Shown: piece after piece, positions 14,666-26,803 of the stretch
Layout of the letters: every line of letters starts with the position of its first letter
Numbering within the stretch: position 1 is the first letter of the stretch
Program-made: the position numbers and the translations under genes
Assembly: GCF_032854445.1 (NCBI RefSeq)
Contig: NC_088295.1
Coordinates: 17,407,385 to 17,471,384 of the forward strand
DNA length: 64,000 nt
Reading direction: 5' to 3'
From: Liolophura sinensis
Taxonomy: Eukaryota > Mollusca > Polyplacophora > Chitonida > Chitonidae
Notes under the pieces: generated by a model
What the model was told of the DNA's origin: nothing
The model's input: only the letters and a program-made list of their open reading frames with translations
Database searches by the model: none

Positions 14666-14939
14666 GGTGATGGATAAAACCTTGGCTGTAACATAACAGC
14701 GTTCTCTCTGTACAAGATTCATTCAAGATAGTAATAGATGGATTCGAATGAGTTCATGATCCATAGACCATGTCCCAGGCGACACGGTCAGAGAAAAATT
14801 CCGCTTCACTAACAGAAATACTTTGGCTACTTTGGTTTGTTCTCCTTGAAGTCAACACTTTGTTACTCACACATACTATCAAATCCCTGTCAATTTGATC
14901 CAATTCAGCAAGGCAGGACGAGTCCGTCAAAATGCTGCC

Positions 14940-15165
14940 GCCATTGTATCATGCCGAATACACGAAACATGAATTGGTCACATTATCCTGACACCGGGCC
15001 AAGCACTAAGGATTCATTGTTGTAACCTCTCAGTGCTGAGCGCCAAGCGATGCAGCAATTGTTCCACTCTTAAAGTCTTTGGTATAACTCAACTACGGGT
15101 TAGATGCCGCGTCTCCCGACTTCCGGTCGGACGCTCTAACTATTAGATCACCGAAGCGGTCGCAT
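14940..15165 (-). mobile_element. tRNA-derived SINE, family 2, partial
   Basis: Contains the family-2 block (ggtcacattatcctgacacc, then gggccaagcacta) and ends in a rc tRNA-like head (acgctctaactattagatca) near 15,130. The outer 3' body is missing or diverged. Confidence 0.65.
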
Positions 15166-15180
15166 GCAAAGACACACTAT

Positions 15181-15847
15181 ATGAAAGTAATACAATTTAG
15201 AATTGGACAGACGTCAGCGACTTATCAGTGTTGTTTATCAAAACTGATTGTCTTGTTTATTAAAATAATGTTCTCTGATGATGGCACACTTAAAATGGAA
15301 ACGTGTCACTCAAGAACCGTGTATCATGATATTTGTGCAATCTACGTTAAAGAAAAAGGAATGAGTTTTATGGCAAAATAAGTAACTTAAGCTTACTTTT
15401 GGTGGCTGGAAGTGTCCCCAGATACTTTCGGCGATCAGATTTCGCGCTCACTGAGCTTACTGACACTTGTGGTTGGAGTATAAACAGCGTTAAAGTTCAG
15501 TGGCACATTGCCTCTGGCAATATAATCCTAACTTTAATTATAGGGGTTTCGAAAAGTGCAATATTGTTTAAACCAAACTAGTGGAGGCAACACGTATACC
15601 ATTGCCCCGGAGAAATCTTCTAGGCATTGAATTTCTCATTTAAGGAGAGTTAGAATATGTTGTTAATATAAAAATTTTACAGGTTGCCTATTCATTTGGG
15701 AATTCGCACCATGCAGTCATCATAATATTTAACTAAATGGTGCTCGTATTTCGCTGATACATAGTTGTTGAATTTCTCCTCTTTACCGATATTCCGATGT
15801 TTCCATCCATATCTTCTTAGCTCAGTTTTTCTGGTAACTGAAGTTTG
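15181..15847. other. Putative 5' flank/intron of the GPCR gene
   Basis: No gene recognised. It ends in a pyrimidine-rich stretch leading to the acceptor at 15,868, so it is probably the 3' part of a 5' UTR intron. The upstream exon was not located. Confidence 0.5.
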
Positions 15848-15868
15848 CCTTTTTTTCGTTGTTCGCAG
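15848..15868 (+). other. Predicted 3' splice acceptor before the GPCR coding exon
   Basis: A pyrimidine tract (ctttttttcgttgttcgcag) ends in CAG 22 nt before the GPCR ATG. This matches a strong acceptor and implies a non-coding first exon upstream. Confidence 0.7.
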
Positions 15869-15890
15869 GTTGTAAGGCTACAAATCGACC

Positions 15891-17021
15891 ATGGACGTGT
15901 ACGGAAAACACCTCAATGGAAACATTACCATGGACTTAAGTCACACCAATTCCGTGGACACCTTCCAGGAAGCATGTTGCCCTGGACCGTGTTGCCCGAT
16001 GCCCCAAATGGGCAAACTTCACATAATCGTCGCACAAATGTTCATGTATTTGTTTCCATGCCTGTTGGCTTTTGGAATACCATTCAACATCATCAGTGTG
16101 TTAATTTTCATGAGGACCAAGATGAGAAAACTTACTACAGTGCATTATTTTATCGCTTGTGGGATAACGGACAGCATCAACCTGTGCGCTTCGTTTATCC
16201 CATGGCTGGAGGCCTATAACATTTGGATTTATTCTTTGGAGGGTGTTTGTCAGATTGTTGTGTACCTCAAGCATTTATCTGATTTCCTATCCAGCTGGTA
16301 TCTTGCACTAGCTCTGCTGGATATCTGGATTGGAAACCTGTGTAGCTTAAGTCCGAAGCGTTACTGCACAGTGTTCAAAACCAGAGCATTGATTCTGGCG
16401 GTGTTCAAGTTGGCATTGGTGGCATTGCTCTACTTGACTTGGACATACGGTCCAATTGCGGTGTCGGGAAGGTTTCTCTGTGAGGTGATTGAACAAGCGC
16501 GAGATGCGATGGTCGTGCTGAGTGTGATGAGGATTATATTTGCCTCACTGATCCCCGCCACTGTGGTCTTCGTGTTGATTATTTTACTCATCTCCACGTG
16601 TTGTCGATGCAAGCAAGACACTTCCACGAGAGCAAACAAGGAAAGCATTTTCATTCCGCTACAGTCCCAAAGGAGTTCCCTGTCCAAGGCGTCCGACAGA
16701 CTGAAGATCAATCGCCGGTGCCTAACGTCGCTGTGTTTAGTTCTCGGACTCTTCTTCATGTTAATAGCTATGCCGCGCTCCGTTATCATCTTACGTCTGA
16801 CGTTTCTCAAGTACCAATCCCATGGGCCTCCGCCAATGCAGCTAATGGCTTTGGAGCAACTGACGTCCCAACTCTATTACATTCACTTTGCCTGGAAGTT
16901 TCTCATTTATTTCATCTTCTTGAAACACTTTAGAAGCCGTATGTGGAAGTGCTTTTCTTACAAAAGGAAGAGGAACCCCCGAGAAAATAGAGAGTGTATT
17001 GTTGACGGAGACCTGGTCTAA
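15891..17021 (+). CDS. Rhodopsin-like (class A) G-protein-coupled receptor, orphan
   Basis: A complete 376-aa single-exon frame with seven hydrophobic segments at roughly residues 46-74, 84-106, 120-147, 166-186, 207-236, 277-303 and 325-346. The start has a strong context (cgaccATGG) just after a splice acceptor. Class A hallmarks seen: N66 in TM1 (FNIISV), D94 in TM2, and C120 with C197 as the probable extracellular disulfide. Others are P295 in TM6, and a basic helix-8-like tail (FRSRMWKCFSYKRKRN). N11 (NIT) is a glycosylation sequon, and the N-terminus has two CC pairs (29-30, 34-35). Odd: the DRY site reads D144-I-W and the NPxxY site reads K336-F-L-I-Y, so the usual arginine and Asn-Pro are absent. 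The general style fits invertebrate peptide/orphan receptors. The ligand is unknown, and a plasma-membrane location is inferred. Confidence 0.9.
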   Translation: MDVYGKHLNGNITMDLSHTNSVDTFQEACCPGPCCPMPQMGKLHIIVAQMFMYLFPCLLAFGIPFNIISVLIFMRTKMRKLTTVHYFIACGITDSINLCASFIPWLEAYNIWIYSLEGVCQIVVYLKHLSDFLSSWYLALALLDIWIGNLCSLSPKRYCTVFKTRALILAVFKLALVALLYLTWTYGPIAVSGRFLCEVIEQARDAMVVLSVMRIIFASLIPATVVFVLIILLISTCCRCKQDTSTRANKESIFIPLQSQRSSLSKASDRLKINRRCLTSLCLVLGLFFMLIAMPRSVIILRLTFLKYQSHGPPPMQLMALEQLTSQLYYIHFAWKFLIYFIFLKHFRSRMWKCFSYKRKRNPRENRECIVDGDLV

Positions 17022-17662
17022 CACCATTCTTACCTGTCGTGTATGATAACATTATGCAGCTTGTAATATTGCTTGTTTTTTGACGGTTTCCTTGAGAAGT
17101 TTTAATGTTTTATGTTTTGAGTATTGCTTCTCAAATTCAAGTTCAAAAATGCCATCTAAAGATTTGCTATTCAAAACGATACATGTGTGTGTCTTTGAAG
17201 ATTTCGCGTGAGAAGAAGTGCATGCTGACTCCTGTGACTGTGACTGAGAGAATCCGATTCATTATACAACATGATGGGATTTGCCGGCTAGTTGAGTTAG
17301 CTGAGACATCTTGGGAGTACATATGGATGTCGCACAAAGATGTAATCGTTGTAAATCGTAAAATGACTCTGTACAATTATTTATTTTTATGAGATTGAAA
17401 GATTTCTGATTATCTTCCAAGCAAAAGGTCAGACTGTGTAATGTGAACATCAGATGTGTTATATCATCAACAAAATGATATAAGGCAGTCGTATTTATGT
17501 CACTTTTTCCAACGTTGACCTCCCACTATAAAACAGTATTTCTGACAATGTTCACCTACGAGTGGTTTTTCACAGTCTATTGAAGTAGGACAACTTGTTC
17601 TTGTTTATTGACACTGGTCTAATACAATGAGTAACGGAGTGATGTGTGTTTTTGCACAAACA

Positions 17663-17671
17663 GTTATTATG

Positions 17672-17749
<78 letters not shown>
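17663..17749. repeat. (ATT)n microsatellite in the probable GPCR 3' UTR
   Basis: About 28 ATT/TTA triplets with a few interruptions. It lies between the GPCR stop and the first good AATAAA. Confidence 0.95.
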
Positions 17750-17928
17750 TCGCGGTATGGATATAAATTAGAAACATCAAATTATTCCCGTTTCGATGTG
17801 CCGTGTATCAAAAGATATAGCTTGTATGTTAATATGCCATATTGAGGATAGTTGTTCTAAACAGATTTTGGCATCTGTTTCCTTGTATAATGTAAATATG
17901 GTTAGATTAGTATTAGACATATGACGAA

Positions 17929-17934
17929 AATAAA
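17929..17934 (+). terminator. Candidate poly(A) signal of the GPCR transcript
   Basis: AATAAA lies about 0.9 kb past the GPCR stop. It is the first canonical hexamer I noticed downstream on this strand. The cleavage site is not determined. Confidence 0.45.
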
Positions 17935-20111
17935 AAGAGCTGACTGATAAACCTGGCTAGTTTCGTAAGTCTGACTTGTCCGTATAATGGTTAAGCAGTC
18001 AGTAATCATGAAACAATGCACGAAGGATGGTACAGAAACTGACCACCCTCATTACCCGCAGGGTCGGTGCTGAAATGCGTTTTGTGTCTGAAATGCGCTC
18101 CTGTTCTTAGCTCAACACATTTTGGTAGACATTTATGATGCACAAGTTGCATGGGTCTCGCAGGAATTCTGATACATCTTTCGTGGCTCAATCCCAACTC
18201 GTCGCACTGTTTCGTGATTGTTTTGGACTTTATTCCATGCATACTCAGCATTGTTTCCCCGTGTTTCAGTTGAAGCGATTCAGTAGAAGATAAATTTGCA
18301 GTGAAAGCCATGACAGCAAAATTAAAGCATCTTTAAACCCGTTTCAATTTGCTATGTAAATGTTTTATGGAAATTCAAAATCTAACTGCTTTAGTTCTGT
18401 TTGAATGAATGAATGATTATGGCTTACCGCCAGGTCTGCTATATGTCAGCCATATCGCAATACACCTTAGAACGACTGCAACTCGCAAAAATGAGCCCTC
18501 GTCCTAAAGGAATGTTTTGCTATGTTGTCCGTACTTTTTGTTAACACTTGACACGTATGGCTGATGTAAAAACTTTAACGCCTTATACATATAGGCCCAT
18601 TTCCAATGACATTTTTCTACACCATTTACAGCAAAATAGCTAGCCAGAGAAGATTCCGTTTACCAGACACGTACAGTTTCTGTTAGTGCGGCATTTCTAC
18701 CCGGATGTAAACCCACACGGTTTCAAATTGTCGAGTTATCGACGCGTTGCACCACATGGTTAATGAGGCGAGTTCTGGCTGGGAACACATAGGTCATTAC
18801 GCTGGGGTAACTAACCATGAGAAACAACCAGACCGTCTCCGCACAAGAGGCGGCCATGTGACTGATGCGCTAGTAAAACGACTGTGTCACACGCCACAAT
18901 CCAATTGTAGAACTGAAACTAGATCAGGAATACGATGTTTAGATTTGTATTGGCTATGGCCATACCTATATCGTATGCATTTTGATAAGTAATTCAACAT
19001 AGTAAACACTTAATAATGGTAATTCTGGAAATGATGATGTGTTCCTATGGCTACCGACCAATCCTGCATTAACGAATGACAATCTCTGTGGGATTTTATC
19101 AGATGTGTCTTCCACACCAATCCCTATTTTGTGACTCAATCTTCTAGTGAGTCTACAAATCTCCCTCTAATATATATACGTCAGGTTTGAACCAGAGAGT
19201 AGAAATCTAACAATAAAATATATCAACACCAACGCTTTGTGATTTCAACACATACTGATCAATCATCGTATCTGGAAGTGATAATTTGGAAATAAATCGG
19301 AACTATTGGCCATTTTTACATATTTTTAACATTCACCGATCTATTTTGCCAGACTGACCTAACACCTTTTAAAGTGCCCTCAGCTTTTTTACAAACGGAA
19401 GCTCAAGAACGGAAATAAAACTTGAGTGGAGAGAACACATTAATTTAACTTTCCTTGTGTAATCACAAATTGGTAATAAATATGTGGACCTCAAAATATT
19501 GTGTGTTTTTATTTTTGAAACACTTTCCTTTGGATTGATTGATTGATTGATATCGATTTGTATATAGATAGATGGAAACGACAGTGAGGTATAGTGATCA
19601 TCTAGGTGCCATAAGAATAGGATGTCCTGCATTTTATGCAGCTCTTAACAGTCCTTGTTTATGAATAGAGGGAAGAGATTGTTGAGTAAGTTACCCAGAA
19701 TCCTCAGACTATATCTCGTACCCTAGCGTCCAGCGGACATTTTGTAACGGAACAGTTAAAAATCTGGATAATGCAACAACATACACATTACCCCCCGCTG
19801 AATTGTGATTGGTTTTCCGCCGCTTGAATTGCGTTGATGTCTTCCTGTTCTTCACGCAAACGATCGCGTGTAGAAAAATTTGGCGCGATAGAGGAATAAT
19901 CTGTGTGCAAGTCATGCCAGTTCGAGTTGATCGACGTTATATGTATGTTATTGTTTCATTCGGAACGATGGACGCTATGGATATGGGACGAGATACGAAA
20001 CTATACCAGAAAAGAAGAAAAAAGTACTTTAAACCTTTCCAAACATGGCTCAGCCATACACAGAGGAACTGATCGGCTGAGCCAGAATCTTATAACCCTC
20101 TAAAGAAGTTC
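17935..20111. other. Intergenic, no gene recognised
   Basis: Short open frames only. One on the minus strand (18,006-18,311, 101 aa) has no recognisable domain. A short GATT run lies at about 19,535-19,552. Confidence 0.55.
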
Positions 20112-20845
20112 ACTGTAAAGTCAACACTATCGGAGAGTAAAGATGAGAAACAACTGGCTTGTTTAACTCTCAGATCAGCGATAGGCCTTACACAAGATTA
20201 AACAAAGAAAAACGAAAACGCTTGAATAAGTTCAATACAAATACCTGAGCAAAATAGACAAATATAATACAACTGAGAGTAATATACAAAACGATGCACA
20301 TAATTCCAAAAAATATACTGTCTTACTGATGACAGCGTCCAAATCCGGATGGAATATTCCGGCGTCCAAAGGCGAGTCAGTCCACGTTAATATGGAGTTC
20401 ACAGTTACAAGGAATTCTGTTAATCGACGGATGACAGGATGACAAGCTGTAGCGGGAAGGGCACGCTGACGGTGGTTTAGTCCTCAAATGCCTGTGAAGG
20501 TGAAACTTCTCAGGGCGGAAGGTTGACAGTGGCGTCCGTGATGCCGAGCTGGCGATGTATGTCTCCTCGGAAAAATACACTTTCAGGGTAAACTGGGATG
20601 AAATGTACATAAAGAGACAATGAGCGATACAAGTTCCAAAATAACGTCTCCAAACATAGCAAGTTGCGAAACACATACTCACAAAGTGCTCTGTACAGAA
20701 AATGGAGTACAAACGACGAATGTCGAATGACGTGGAAGCCGATATCTCCAAAACTCCTTGCCAGGGCATGACAGTAAATATGACTGCTCTGGAGTGGACT
20801 TGAGTAAATCACTGCGAGCTTTACAACTCCGTTGCTCATTTTAAC
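20112..20845 (-). mobile_element. Dispersed 0.7-kb element, copy 1
   Basis: This block is homologous along most of its length to 50,639-51,205. Both share aacaactggct, ctctcagatcagcg, aggccttacacaag, gacagcgtccaaatcc and gatggaatattcc. Both also share gtgatgccgagct and tttcagggtaaactgggatg. On the minus strand both copies read a similar frame with SSQFTLKV and SSASRT. This copy carries about 130 bp near 20,195-20,330 that copy 2 lacks. Ends of the type TG..CA can be drawn but are not proven. It could be a solo LTR or another non-autonomous element. Confidence 0.65.
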
Positions 20846-21639
20846 AGATTAACTTAAAGATGATTCTTGATGGTTTGATGGTAAACATCTTTACAACACC
20901 GATACACATGTCCAGAATGTATACCCTATGTACAATGACATTAGAATGACACTACGATGACACAGGCTATAGCCATATTCAGTCGTTGTGTCTATTCTTT
21001 TTCTTTAACATTTCTCTTAGTTTGATAAGCTGAATATATATATAAATACGAATAATTTGTCCAAGTACACACCATCGTGAAATGGAGAATATTTCCTATA
21101 ACCCCACTGCATTATTTGTATTGTTGCTCAAGTATCAAGTGAATTGATAGAAATGTTAACTGATTCACTCACTTCTAAAATCTTATTTTACGCATGTATA
21201 GAGAGACATAAAAAGCGATTTTACCAGGATGGCTTTACAACGTACTATTGAGTCTCACCCCAAAAATCAGAATAAATGGCCTTTATCTAGAACAGCTTGG
21301 ATGTATTTTATTTGTATTGTTTCCTAGCTATGATGTTATAAGACGCTGCTGGATCTAACTCAGTGGATGCAGAATTTAACCTAGTTCTTCTTTGGAAAGG
21401 TAACCTACACCATGGATTTCCGTTAAATGTAAAGCGATTAACTACATTTGGTATCGCATGACTGACAAGAAATTATATCCTGCAGCTGATGATACATTCG
21501 ATGACATGATTTTCATTTTTGTTCTTGAGAAAAATATGCAGCCAAAAATAGTCAAATAGTCAAAACATGTCAAAAGGATAAGGTACAAGCCGCAAGAATA
21601 GATTTATTATTAGATCAATATGGGGGCGGTATTAACATT

Positions 21640-21700
21640 TAATCGAGAGTTATCAATGTCAATAAATCAATTATCCCAGTCGATAATTATTCATCAATAA

Positions 21701-21760
<60 letters not shown>

Positions 21761-22345
21761 TCATATATATTTATCAGGATCAGTAAATATTTCTCGATAT
21801 ACATGCTTTTCGATATCATCATATGATTTAGCGTTGTCAACATTAATCGATATTAATAAATATTGATATCGATAATTCATTTATCGAGTTTGATTTCAGT
21901 GGAAATGACTGCTCCTCTACGTCGCTAAGCAACAGGACTGAGAGAAAATGTCTGAATTTACAATGTCTGAAGTAACAAAGGCAGCCAATGTAGCAGAATG
22001 AGGGACGTCTCACTGTCGCGTGCTTTCATGGGATAAACTGTGCAGTGTTTTTCATGGAGCTAGAGTCATAGGACTGATACAGGTAGTAATATGATACACG
22101 TGCCTGCAACAAAATTCCTCCTTATCATTTGTTTCACTTACTAGTAGTTTCTGTAAAATCTTAAAACTTCATGTAAATTCTATTTCTAGATTTCAAGAAA
22201 GAACAGTAATTATCAGGCCGCTAAAATTGCAGAATTAATAAACATATACTATTCATTTATCTATATAAATCATTAAGGTATCAATATCGATAGTTTATTT
22301 AATATACTGATAAATGAATTATCATTATAGATAATTCGACTCCTC
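21640..22345. repeat. AT-rich block with clustered ATCGAT/GATAAT palindromes
   Basis: Repeated elements of the type tatcgat, gataattcatttatc and atcgatattaata occur near 21,645-21,700, 21,830-21,890 and 22,255-22,340. One near-palindrome, centred around 21,860, runs ATCGATAT..ATATCGAT. No protein frame. It may be remnants of a MITE-like element. Confidence 0.5.
21702..21759. repeat. (AT)n microsatellite followed by T18
   Basis: About 40 bp of AT dinucleotides run directly into 18 T. Confidence 0.95.
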
Positions 22346-23780
22346 ATATCTAGATTTTTCCAGTGATATTATATTTAATGTAATACTAATGTAATATATC
22401 AACCGTTGTCATGTAAAAATAAGCCAGGTTATACCACGCACTGAAAGGTGCATATTAAAGGTGTTTGAAACGTAGAATTTAATACTGTCCCACAGTTTCC
22501 GCTGTGTAGGGATTAACAATAAATCTCTTAACGAAAAAGTGGGGTATTATGCATGATGCATGACTTCCCAGTTCATAATCAACTCATAAGTCAAAGAGAA
22601 ATATGTTAGCTGTGACAGTGTCAAGTTTCCACAGGTGATGAATCTGACGTAACGACGAGCAGATGCTTCCCTTGGGCCTAAGCATTCTGGTTTTATTTGA
22701 TTACAGTTTGAATTAGCAAAAATTCTTCCCCTTAAATTTTCGTGATTTATGAAGGTTCAGAAGAAATGGAATAGAAGGAAGGAAAACTACATTAAAAGTC
22801 TCTTGTCTTTTTAATAGGATGCGATCGAGTTTTTTTTTATTTTTTAAAAATTAAAATTGTATCAAACATTTTTGATGCACATTTCCATCCTTCCTCGATT
22901 GGCAAATAGCCTGAAAACTGTAAATGTTTCTCACCGGTGTGCTCTTATCGCTCAAGTAAGTTGTATGTTACCATGACTTTACTGCAATTCTACCTAACCT
23001 AGAGAAGCCCCTGTTGACCATCTTTTAAGTCCCGTATGTATGCGTAAGATGACTTTAAGCAATACAAGTTTTTTAATGAGCACCTTATCATTATGTTTAT
23101 CATTCACCTTATCATATTTGAAATTAATATCAACATTCTCCTTAACAGTAGCGGCATGATAAAAAGACTACTTACAATGATGTCCATTTGTTTCTTAGCG
23201 GACATTTTCCGCCAACAAATGTCCGTTCTCTTAACTATCGAATTCACAAAATATTTTCCATGGTATTTCTTCGCTTAATGGGGATATTAGAGGCTTAATG
23301 AGGAATGTTAAGGAAAGATCTGAAGCGGTATAGTCTCGTTTCAGCTGTGACTGCTGTGTGGATACCAGCTTTCTCCATCCGATATGAGGTATGGCATCCT
23401 GAAGATTTCCCACTGAAAGATAATTATCAACAGAATACATTGGAGGTCGAACGTAACACAGACTGGTGAGACCCATGTGGGTGAATCTGCCACAGAGAAC
23501 TATGTTCGTCTATTATCAAACTTGTATGGTAACGTTCTATTGACCGAGATGTTATGTTGGATCTTGTTTAGAAGAGAAATGGCTATCTTTTACAACACGC
23601 GGAACTATGTCATACTCATGAACTGAAGTGGAAAGTTAGTATTAAATAGTACTTAATTAATAAAACCCTGAATTAATGTACGCTGAAAACAAAGCAGCAC
23701 TTTATGACAAGGTGTTATTTAACACACGGCTCTTAACTGGTCGTTTGTGTTGCTTTCATCTCATTTTGAAGAAAGGAGAG

Positions 23781-23865
23781 CGAGATGTGGTCTAGGGGTT
23801 AAAGGCACGAGTCTTTCAATCGCTAGGACACCCGAGGTATGAGTTCAAACGAGGATTTGTCAGGA
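23781..23865 (+). mobile_element. tRNA-like SINE head, solitary
   Basis: An A-box-like tgtggtctaggggttaaagg is followed about 40 nt later by a B-box-like gagttcaaacgagg. No acceptor stem pairing or typical SINE body is visible, so it is not called a tRNA gene. Confidence 0.4.
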
Positions 23866-24218
23866 ATTTTGTAAATTCACCCGCTCACTACTTGATGGGC
23901 CTTGGTGAAAAATAAGAGGTCGTCAACATTCATCTGACCGTTTGCGCAGTTCGTTGTTCATTGAAGACCATCTGTATTTCACCAATATGGTGTACTTATC
24001 CGTAAATCACATGTAGGAACGTTCGTCAGTAAATTGTCATTCAACGGGCACTCCAATTTGTTACACCCACAAAAAGGACCACCATTGCATAACGAAATAT
24101 TATTGACGCTGACGTTTACCCACAATCAAATAACTAGAACCTATAAAAACACATTCAGTGTCTTTATGGCTTGTAGATACAGTTAAAAAGACATCACAGA
24201 ATTAGAGAAAAAGTGACA

Positions 24219-24275
24219 TTTATTTATTTGACTCATTAGTGTTTAACGCCGTTGACATGGTCTTTGCTCTTATAT
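24219..24275 (-). mobile_element. SINE tail fragment
   Basis: tttatttatttgactcatta followed by gtgtttaacgccgt resembles the rc tail of family-1 SINEs. The remainder does not match the family-1 body. Confidence 0.4.
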
Positions 24276-26079
24276 GATGATGGCCAGGTTTATCGGTAGA
24301 GGATCTGTGCGTCGAAACAAACATTCGTACAGCAGCCATTAACCAAGAAGGACGCAAGGCCGATCCCAGAAACGAATTATAAATACCAAAGAACTAAGAA
24401 AGTATATAAAGTACGAAATTAGGACGGAATCAAGCAAAGAGAAGCAGTCAATAGTTTTCGACCGAAACACCCGGTGTAAAGCACCGACCCACAACATTTA
24501 TGTGATAAACCTCTAGCCTTGAAGCCGCAGCCAAATAAGCCAGGTAAAGAGCGAAGCGGGATAGCTCGTAATACACCTTAGCAGGCGAGGCTATACCGAG
24601 AAACAAAGAAATTACAAGCGATCATACAAAAAGGTTATCGCGTGAAGAGCTAAAACAAATAGAGTAATACCATGCCGCTGCTGTACCGTACACAGTCACT
24701 AGCGCGTGGTTAGTTTTTCATTCTAACTGTTACTTCATATATATGAAGAATATGAACTGGACATTTGTCTACGAGTCTAAATGACCAGCCTTAGTGTGTT
24801 ATGGCCATCGGGCCGTTTGATCAAGTATAGCATGTATCATTATGGAACCATGGTCTGATACCTTTAACCAAAAATGGTTTTTATCACGTTTGTGGGTAAT
24901 AATAAAGCATTTTACTTCTATTATAATTTTAACATTGTCCCGTCCTTCACTATCATCGATTTTGGATCAAAGACACAAACTAGATTAACAGGTCAGACAG
25001 TTGCTTTTCTATATTGGTTAAGTATGCAAGCCCCTATTTATTTAGCCTTAAATGGAGATTTAACTCATTCCTTGTGAGTCTACACTCACACTGTTTCATA
25101 ACTAATGTGAGACATATCACACACAACTACGTCAGTGAATGGTCAACCCTAAGTAATTAATTACCAATGTGCCCGTGCTTTTCCTTCACTTAGCTCGTAA
25201 AAGGCAAAACAGTCATGTTACAATCTATAATCTTCCGCATCGTGAACATGGAGAATAGCAATTTTGAACTAAGGACAACCAGTGGTGTGTGATATCTATG
25301 TAAAACTCGGCTGTGGGAAGTTTGCTTGACAAATAATATGATCCAGTTGCACGTTAAGGCGATATGGATCTGTCATCATCGCGGTGTCATGGTTACCTTT
25401 ATTACATCCCTTGGTAACTCTGTAATTAGTCTATTGCACATAAACGTCACCTGGGACCGGTACACTCTCTTCAATCTACGTGTTTGTTTAGATAACGTAA
25501 ACAGAGCAGGCTACAGTGCTGAGTTTGCCATCGACAAAAAGTGTGCAATCAGCTGAGTGTGCTTTCAAAACAAACTTTTTGGTTTAATTGATTGTTACTG
25601 AGTTCAATGGTGCCTTTTTTGCTAAAGGCCGGATTAATTTGGTTACCTATTTACCACGTTTGAATGCCACCTACAAAAGGCTAATAGCTGAGGGTGCAAA
25701 CAAAGGTAAATGACGACTAACATTAACCTGAAGATATGCACATACAGCAACACTTCCACGCTAGACTGATGACCGAGCAAAATACCGAACTCTGTTTAGA
25801 GTATCGAGTTCTCAGATCTCCCCTATTATAAATGGCAGTACCGGAGTAGATGACAGCTATTTTATACAATTGCCACGGTACTAATTTTTAATCAAATCTC
25901 GCCAACTTGATGAGCTTCACAAGACTCAAAATATATGCCACCAGCAGATGAGCAATTATTTACATTTGACGATCACGGACATTTAGACGACAACAGAGTT
26001 GTTCTCTGTCAGTGAGGTTACAGGCCCGAACCCAGCGCTGATAGTAGTTTTAAGTGACACGAAAAAGATTCCAAAAGCC

Positions 26080-26530
26080 CAATGATTCCAGGAGGACGTC
26101 AGTGTCAGACGATACCAGGTAGAAGCAGGTACCCAATGATGTAAGATAGACCTCAATGTCGAATAATACCACCAATGATATCTTGCAGACTTAAGGCTAG
26201 GTAGATGCCAGTTGATATCAGGCTAACCCAATGTCGAATAACAATGGACAGAAGCCGATGTCTGATGATATCAGACACACGTCAATGTCCAGTAAGACCA
26301 TGTAGAAGTAGATGTCCAATGATATCAGACAGGTGCCAATTTCCAGTGATATCAGACAAACGTCAATGACCAATAACACCAAGGAGAAATCGATGTCAAA
26401 TGATATCAGACAGATGTCAATGTCCACTAATACCATGGAGACCCTGATTTCCATGCAATTATACCTGGAAGACGCCAATGTCCATTGATACCAGAAACAT
26501 GTCAATGTGAAATGATATCACCCAGAATAC
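26080..26530. repeat. Degenerate 27-bp tandem array
   Basis: gatatcagac recurs at 26,267, 26,321, 26,348 and 26,402, which are spacings of 54, 27 and 54. The base unit is therefore 27 bp, with caatgtccaatgat-type cores. Since 27 is a multiple of three, the minus strand reads a 95-aa frame with a nine-residue repeat (LISxDI, VLLxID). That frame is a by-product of the array, not a gene. Related single units continue to about 26,745. Confidence 0.8.
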
Positions 26531-26779
26531 ATTGGACATCCATCCCAGTTTTGTACCTTGGTAGTTTGCGTCAAACGTCGTTTTGGGAATGGGCCTTGCG
26601 ATAATTGATCTGGAACGTCCATCTTGCATGGTTGATGGCTGGTATACGAATGTCTCGACATGTGTTTCGACACATAGATTCTGGTATGATTGGACATCTG
26701 CACATGATACCAGAATGGCGCTTATGTCCAATGATACCGGGAATAAGGCAATTATTATTCAAATGCATGTCTTAGTCGA

Positions 26780-26803
26780 ACTTTCGGAAAATTTTCCGAA
26801 AGT
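26780..26803. other. Perfect 24-bp palindrome
   Basis: The two halves actttcggaaaa and ttttccgaaagt are exact reverse complements with no loop. Confidence 0.9.

Larger units (their letters stand above)
22346..26079. other. Intergenic, no gene recognised
   Basis: No frame above 81 aa and no known motif. It holds a tRNA-like SINE head at 23,781 and a SINE tail at 24,219. A short hairpin lies at about 23,198-23,225 (cggacattt..aaatgtccg). Confidence 0.55.

Noticed and set aside
16430-16810. 126-aa minus-strand frame
   Set aside because: Shadow of the GPCR coding exon on the opposite strand.
26218-26731. Membrane-like 95-aa minus-strand protein
   Set aside because: Hydrophobicity comes from a nine-codon tandem repeat in a 27-bp array; no start context or homologue.
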